Source: JBNGDW01 sp049975325 (lineage in GTDB: Bacteria; Cloacimonadota; Cloacimonadia; JGIOTU-2; JBNGDW01). Taken from it: a stretch of DNA of 9,842 bases. The stretch is taken from NCBI GenBank assembly GCA_049975325.1, contig JBNGDW010000062.1, positions 1 through 9,842 of the forward strand, written 5' to 3'. Every line of letters begins with the position of its first letter. Positions within the stretch are counted from its first letter, which is position 1. Shown piece after piece: positions 7,432-9,842 of this stretch. Made by a program: the position numbers and the translations under genes. The notes beneath the pieces were generated by a model that made no database searches, was not told where the DNA came from, and saw nothing but the letters and a program-made list of their open reading frames with translations.

Positions 7432-9453
7432 CTATTTTGCTTCCATGCCCTTGCCTCTTTTTCTCCCTGAATACGCCAATATCATCTCAAATATTACCAA
7501 CCCAAGAACAATCCAGAGCAGAATCTTCCACATCTCATATCCATAACGAGAGGTTAATATATGACTCTCCCAATCATCTGAAGACAAAAAATGAAATTTG
7601 GGTATAATCTCTGTGATTGCGGCTTTTTCATCAGGCGAAAGTATGGTTAGGTCACTTTCTTTCCTGGAGGTATTATAGGAAAAAATTTCTTTTAGTTCAT
7701 CTTCTTGGAAGAGAAAATAATGCCCTTGAACATCTGTTTGTGTAAACTTGTCATCTTTTTGGATAGAGGTTACTGGAACAACCTCTCCTGTAGGCAGGTG
7801 GCAGTGGAACTCCCCTTTGCTGCTGATTGGGAATGAAGTCCCTGTAATATAATTATGCAAAGTAGACTGCTGTACGCCAAGATATCCACAAATATGATAC
7901 ATCAGAATAGGAAATACAGGCTGATATACCAGATTTGTCCAGCTATTCCTAAAATCAATAGCAGAGATTAAAAGGTTATCTTGGATAAGAAGCAAGGGTA
8001 AATCTGCTCCTGCAAGCAAAGGTATAAAATCAGGAGCATCGATTTTCAACATTTTCTGGACAGTGACCGAACGAAACATATCCTCTGTAAAAATTGTACA
8101 AATTGGATGAAGATTGTTGATAAAATCTATGTGAGCAGTGGTTGTATCCAACTCAACTATACTAACTTTTCGCTTATTAAGCCATTCCATAAGAGGACTT
8201 ACTTGCGTGAGCATATCGTTTGGTATCAAAAAAAGTGCTTTCCCTTGCTCAAGTATTTGTTCGGCGAAAAAATGCATTTTTTCAGAAAAACAATTTGGAT
8301 GATATAAAATAAAAAGTTGGTTACTTCCTATTATATTCTCTGTAACTTCGTCTGGAGTAAGCCACTGCCAGTCATTATCTGTAATAAGATCGAGAGCGGT
8401 AACTAAATGGTAGGCAGGTTGCTCACTTGAAATCACTGCGATTTTTGGGTGAGAGGTGGCAGAAAAGCTAAAATAGAAGGAATTATCATCAGGCAGTAGC
8501 TCATCCTTGACCTTCACTTCCCCAAAATATTTATCTTCTGCTTCTGGCGGCAATTCAAAGGCAACCTCCTTGCTTTGATAAGGACTCAGTGAAATCGCCT
8601 TCTCCGCACGAGTAATATTGTTTAATATCAAGGAAACAAGCACTGTCTCTGCTGGTTTATCTGAAAAGTTCTTGATAGTGGCTCGTATCTCTGGATGTTT
8701 TTCCCCGGTCAAAATCGCTGGCACAAACCAAGCTGAGATGGTACTTAAATTTGAAAATGTATCTGCGTGCTCTCTCACTGGAATTACAAAAATATCAGTT
8801 TCTACCTCGTCTTTTTTATCCTCAATATTTTGCCATATATGCTTCTGATTATCAGTAATAAAATAAATCTCTTTGTTAATCATATCAAATCTATTCAGCT
8901 CTTGCTCAGCGAGATCGAGCGCCTTGCTTATCGAAATGGCATTATCAGTAATCCTTATCTCATTAATAATTTCAGTAACTTCGAATGGTTTGAGAAAATA
9001 TCTATGCTGATTGTTGAAAAGGCTATTTAGAGTCAATACCATTATCCGATCGCTACCATTCAATTTTTCTACAATATTTAGAGCCTGATTTTGGGCTCTA
9101 TCAAGGAGAGTGTTATCCTCATCCAGATAATTCATGCTAAAGCTATTATCCACTATCAATACGATTGCTGTAGGTGCATGGGATTCAGCGGCTTCTGTTA
9201 ACTCTGTTTTAATGACAGGGCGAGCAAGAGCCATAATCAGGAGTATGATGATAAGCACTCGCGTAATAAGTAGAAGAATCTGTCGTAAGTTTGTTATCCG
9301 CGCTCTACTCTGTTGAATCTCTTTAAGGAATCTAAGCGAACTAAAATAGATAGTCTTTGGTTGGTGCTTTACAAAGAGGTGGATAAGCACAGGAATTATA
9401 CCTGCAACAAGGCCAATAAGCAATATAGAATTAAGAAAAGTAAGATTAAACAT
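7432..9453 (-). CDS. BatA-like membrane protein with von Willebrand factor A domain
   Basis: This 673-residue protein has the BatA N-terminal module (PF07584 type): a membrane segment at about 5-26, then IHLFVKHQPKTIYFSSLRFL, then a second membrane segment at about 58-78 ending LARPVIKT. A VWA domain follows, with the metal-site motif DNSFS at 102-106. The long middle part (about 230-640) should be extracytoplasmic. A third membrane segment lies at about 641-661, followed by a short basic tail. Such proteins work with DUF58 and MoxR proteins in Bat-type systems; no MoxR gene is in the window. Here the VWA gene comes before DUF58, the reverse of the common order. The Shine-Dalgarno sequence is weak (AAAGAA), and a promoter-like sequence ends only 7 nt before the ATG. 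Confidence 0.9.
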   Translation of the reverse strand: MFNLTFLNSILLIGLVAGIIPVLIHLFVKHQPKTIYFSSLRFLKEIQQSRARITNLRQILLLITRVLIIILLIMALARPVIKTELTEAAESHAPTAIVLIVDNSFSMNYLDEDNTLLDRAQNQALNIVEKLNGSDRIMVLTLNSLFNNQHRYFLKPFEVTEIINEIRITDNAISISKALDLAEQELNRFDMINKEIYFITDNQKHIWQNIEDKKDEVETDIFVIPVREHADTFSNLSTISAWFVPAILTGEKHPEIRATIKNFSDKPAETVLVSLILNNITRAEKAISLSPYQSKEVAFELPPEAEDKYFGEVKVKDELLPDDNSFYFSFSATSHPKIAVISSEQPAYHLVTALDLITDNDWQWLTPDEVTENIIGSNQLFILYHPNCFSEKMHFFAEQILEQGKALFLIPNDMLTQVSPLMEWLNKRKVSIVELDTTTAHIDFINNLHPICTIFTEDMFRSVTVQKMLKIDAPDFIPLLAGADLPLLLIQDNLLISAIDFRNSWTNLVYQPVFPILMYHICGYLGVQQSTLHNYITGTSFPISSKGEFHCHLPTGEVVPVTSIQKDDKFTQTDVQGHYFLFQEDELKEIFSYNTSRKESDLTILSPDEKAAITEIIPKFHFLSSDDWESHILTSRYGYEMWKILLWIVLGLVIFEMILAYSGRKRGKGMEAK

Positions 9454-9460
9454 AATTCTT

Positions 9461-9489
9461 TATATAAGAATGATAAATAGGATTGTAAA
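9461..9489 (-). promoter_or_regulatory. Possible promoter of the VWA-DUF58 operon, giving a near-leaderless mRNA
   Basis: On the minus strand TTTACA (9484-9489) and TATATA (9461-9466) are separated by 17 bp. The -10 box ends 7 nt before the ATG at 9453, so transcription would begin at or next to the start codon. The upstream gene ends only 44 nt away, so read-through is an alternative. Confidence 0.4.
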
Positions 9490-9497
9490 GTAGATAA

Positions 9498-9842
9498 TCA
9501 AAGATTTTGTAAACTATAGTCGTAGATACGGTAAATTTTATACAATTGCCCACCTATACGCTCTATTGGACATCGCATTTTAAGATTTTCTTCTAATACC
9601 CAAGATAATTCACCTGTTGCTCGTCCTGTTTTTCTTAAGGCGTTCTTGAAGATCTCATAATAAAATCCAAGGTCAATCCCTATATTTTTATACTTATCAA
9701 TGATACCTAAAATTAGTACACGATATTGATTGATTTCTCGCCAGGCAATAAGGAGCTTGAGCCAACCGATTGGGAATAGACGGCCGTTAATCTTACTTAA
9801 TGCTTGATTAATATTGGGTAATGTTAGTGAGAACCCAACTGG
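9498..9842 (-). CDS. C-terminal part of a GNAT-like acyltransferase family protein (partial)
   Basis: An open frame enters from the right edge and ends with TGA at 9498-9500, giving 114 visible residues. FSLTLPNINQALSKINGRLF near the start, VLILGIIDKYKNIGIDL in the middle and GELSWVLEEN followed by a tail ending IYRIYDYSLQNL resemble the C-terminal half of a group of large GNAT-fold proteins annotated as N-acetyltransferases or uncharacterised. In that reading GIIDKYKNIGID is the region that binds the CoA pyrophosphate, although the usual R/Q-x-x-G-x-G/A motif is degenerate here. The substrate is unknown. The N-terminal part lies outside the window. It reads in the same direction as the VWA gene, 44 nt upstream. 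Confidence 0.65.
   Translation of the reverse strand, partial: PVGFSLTLPNINQALSKINGRLFPIGWLKLLIAWREINQYRVLILGIIDKYKNIGIDLGFYYEIFKNALRKTGRATGELSWVLEENLKMRCPIERIGGQLYKIYRIYDYSLQNL

Overview
The window reads as a chromosomal stretch of a low-GC Gram-negative-type bacterium. Housekeeping genes (uvrB, a CAU tRNA, gap) lie on the left, and a BatA-like VWA/DUF58 pair plus an acyltransferase-like gene lie on the right. The VWA/DUF58 pair and the isolated gap gene fit an uncultivated lineage of the FCB/PVC or related candidate phyla, but nothing here fixes the taxonomy.

Layout. 1-595 (minus) is the N-terminal part of UvrB with a good promoter. 729-804 is a tRNA with anticodon CAT, probably the lysidine-type tRNA-Ile2. 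866-1867 is GAPDH. About 1941-6515 lies between the 3' ends of the convergent gap and DUF58 genes. It looks like an integron-type cassette array without an integrase in view (CALIN-like). 6529-9453 (minus) holds a two-gene operon, a BatA-type VWA membrane protein followed by a DUF58 protein. 9498-9842 (minus) is the C-terminal part of an acyltransferase-like protein.

The array. Cassette 1 (about 1942-4785) carries a complete type II restriction-modification operon in the order methyltransferase, endonuclease, methyltransferase, with overlapping genes. Cassette 2 (from 4786) carries a small-molecule methyltransferase cut off after its SAM-binding half. Cassette 3 (about 5221-6435) carries bioY, for biotin uptake, overlapping a DUF1284 gene. 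Cassette 4 (from 6436) is a remnant with a 20-codon ORF behind a strong ribosome binding site. Two closely related attC-like sites close cassettes 1 and 3. A perfect 91-bp direct repeat precedes cassettes 1 and 3; one copy supplies the last codons of gap and the other truncates the cassette 2 methyltransferase.

The most unusual observation concerns the ends of the two intact cassettes. The first 19 nt of each cassette are complementary to the last 19 nt before its attC core, with the same pattern in both: 9 paired, 2 unpaired (AA opposite CA), 8 paired. The paired sequences themselves differ completely between the cassettes. All four cassette starts carry AA at positions 10-11. This goes well beyond the roughly 7-bp R-box complementarity of ordinary attC sites and places the recombination junction at G/TTA. 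It may mark a variant cassette-recombination system.
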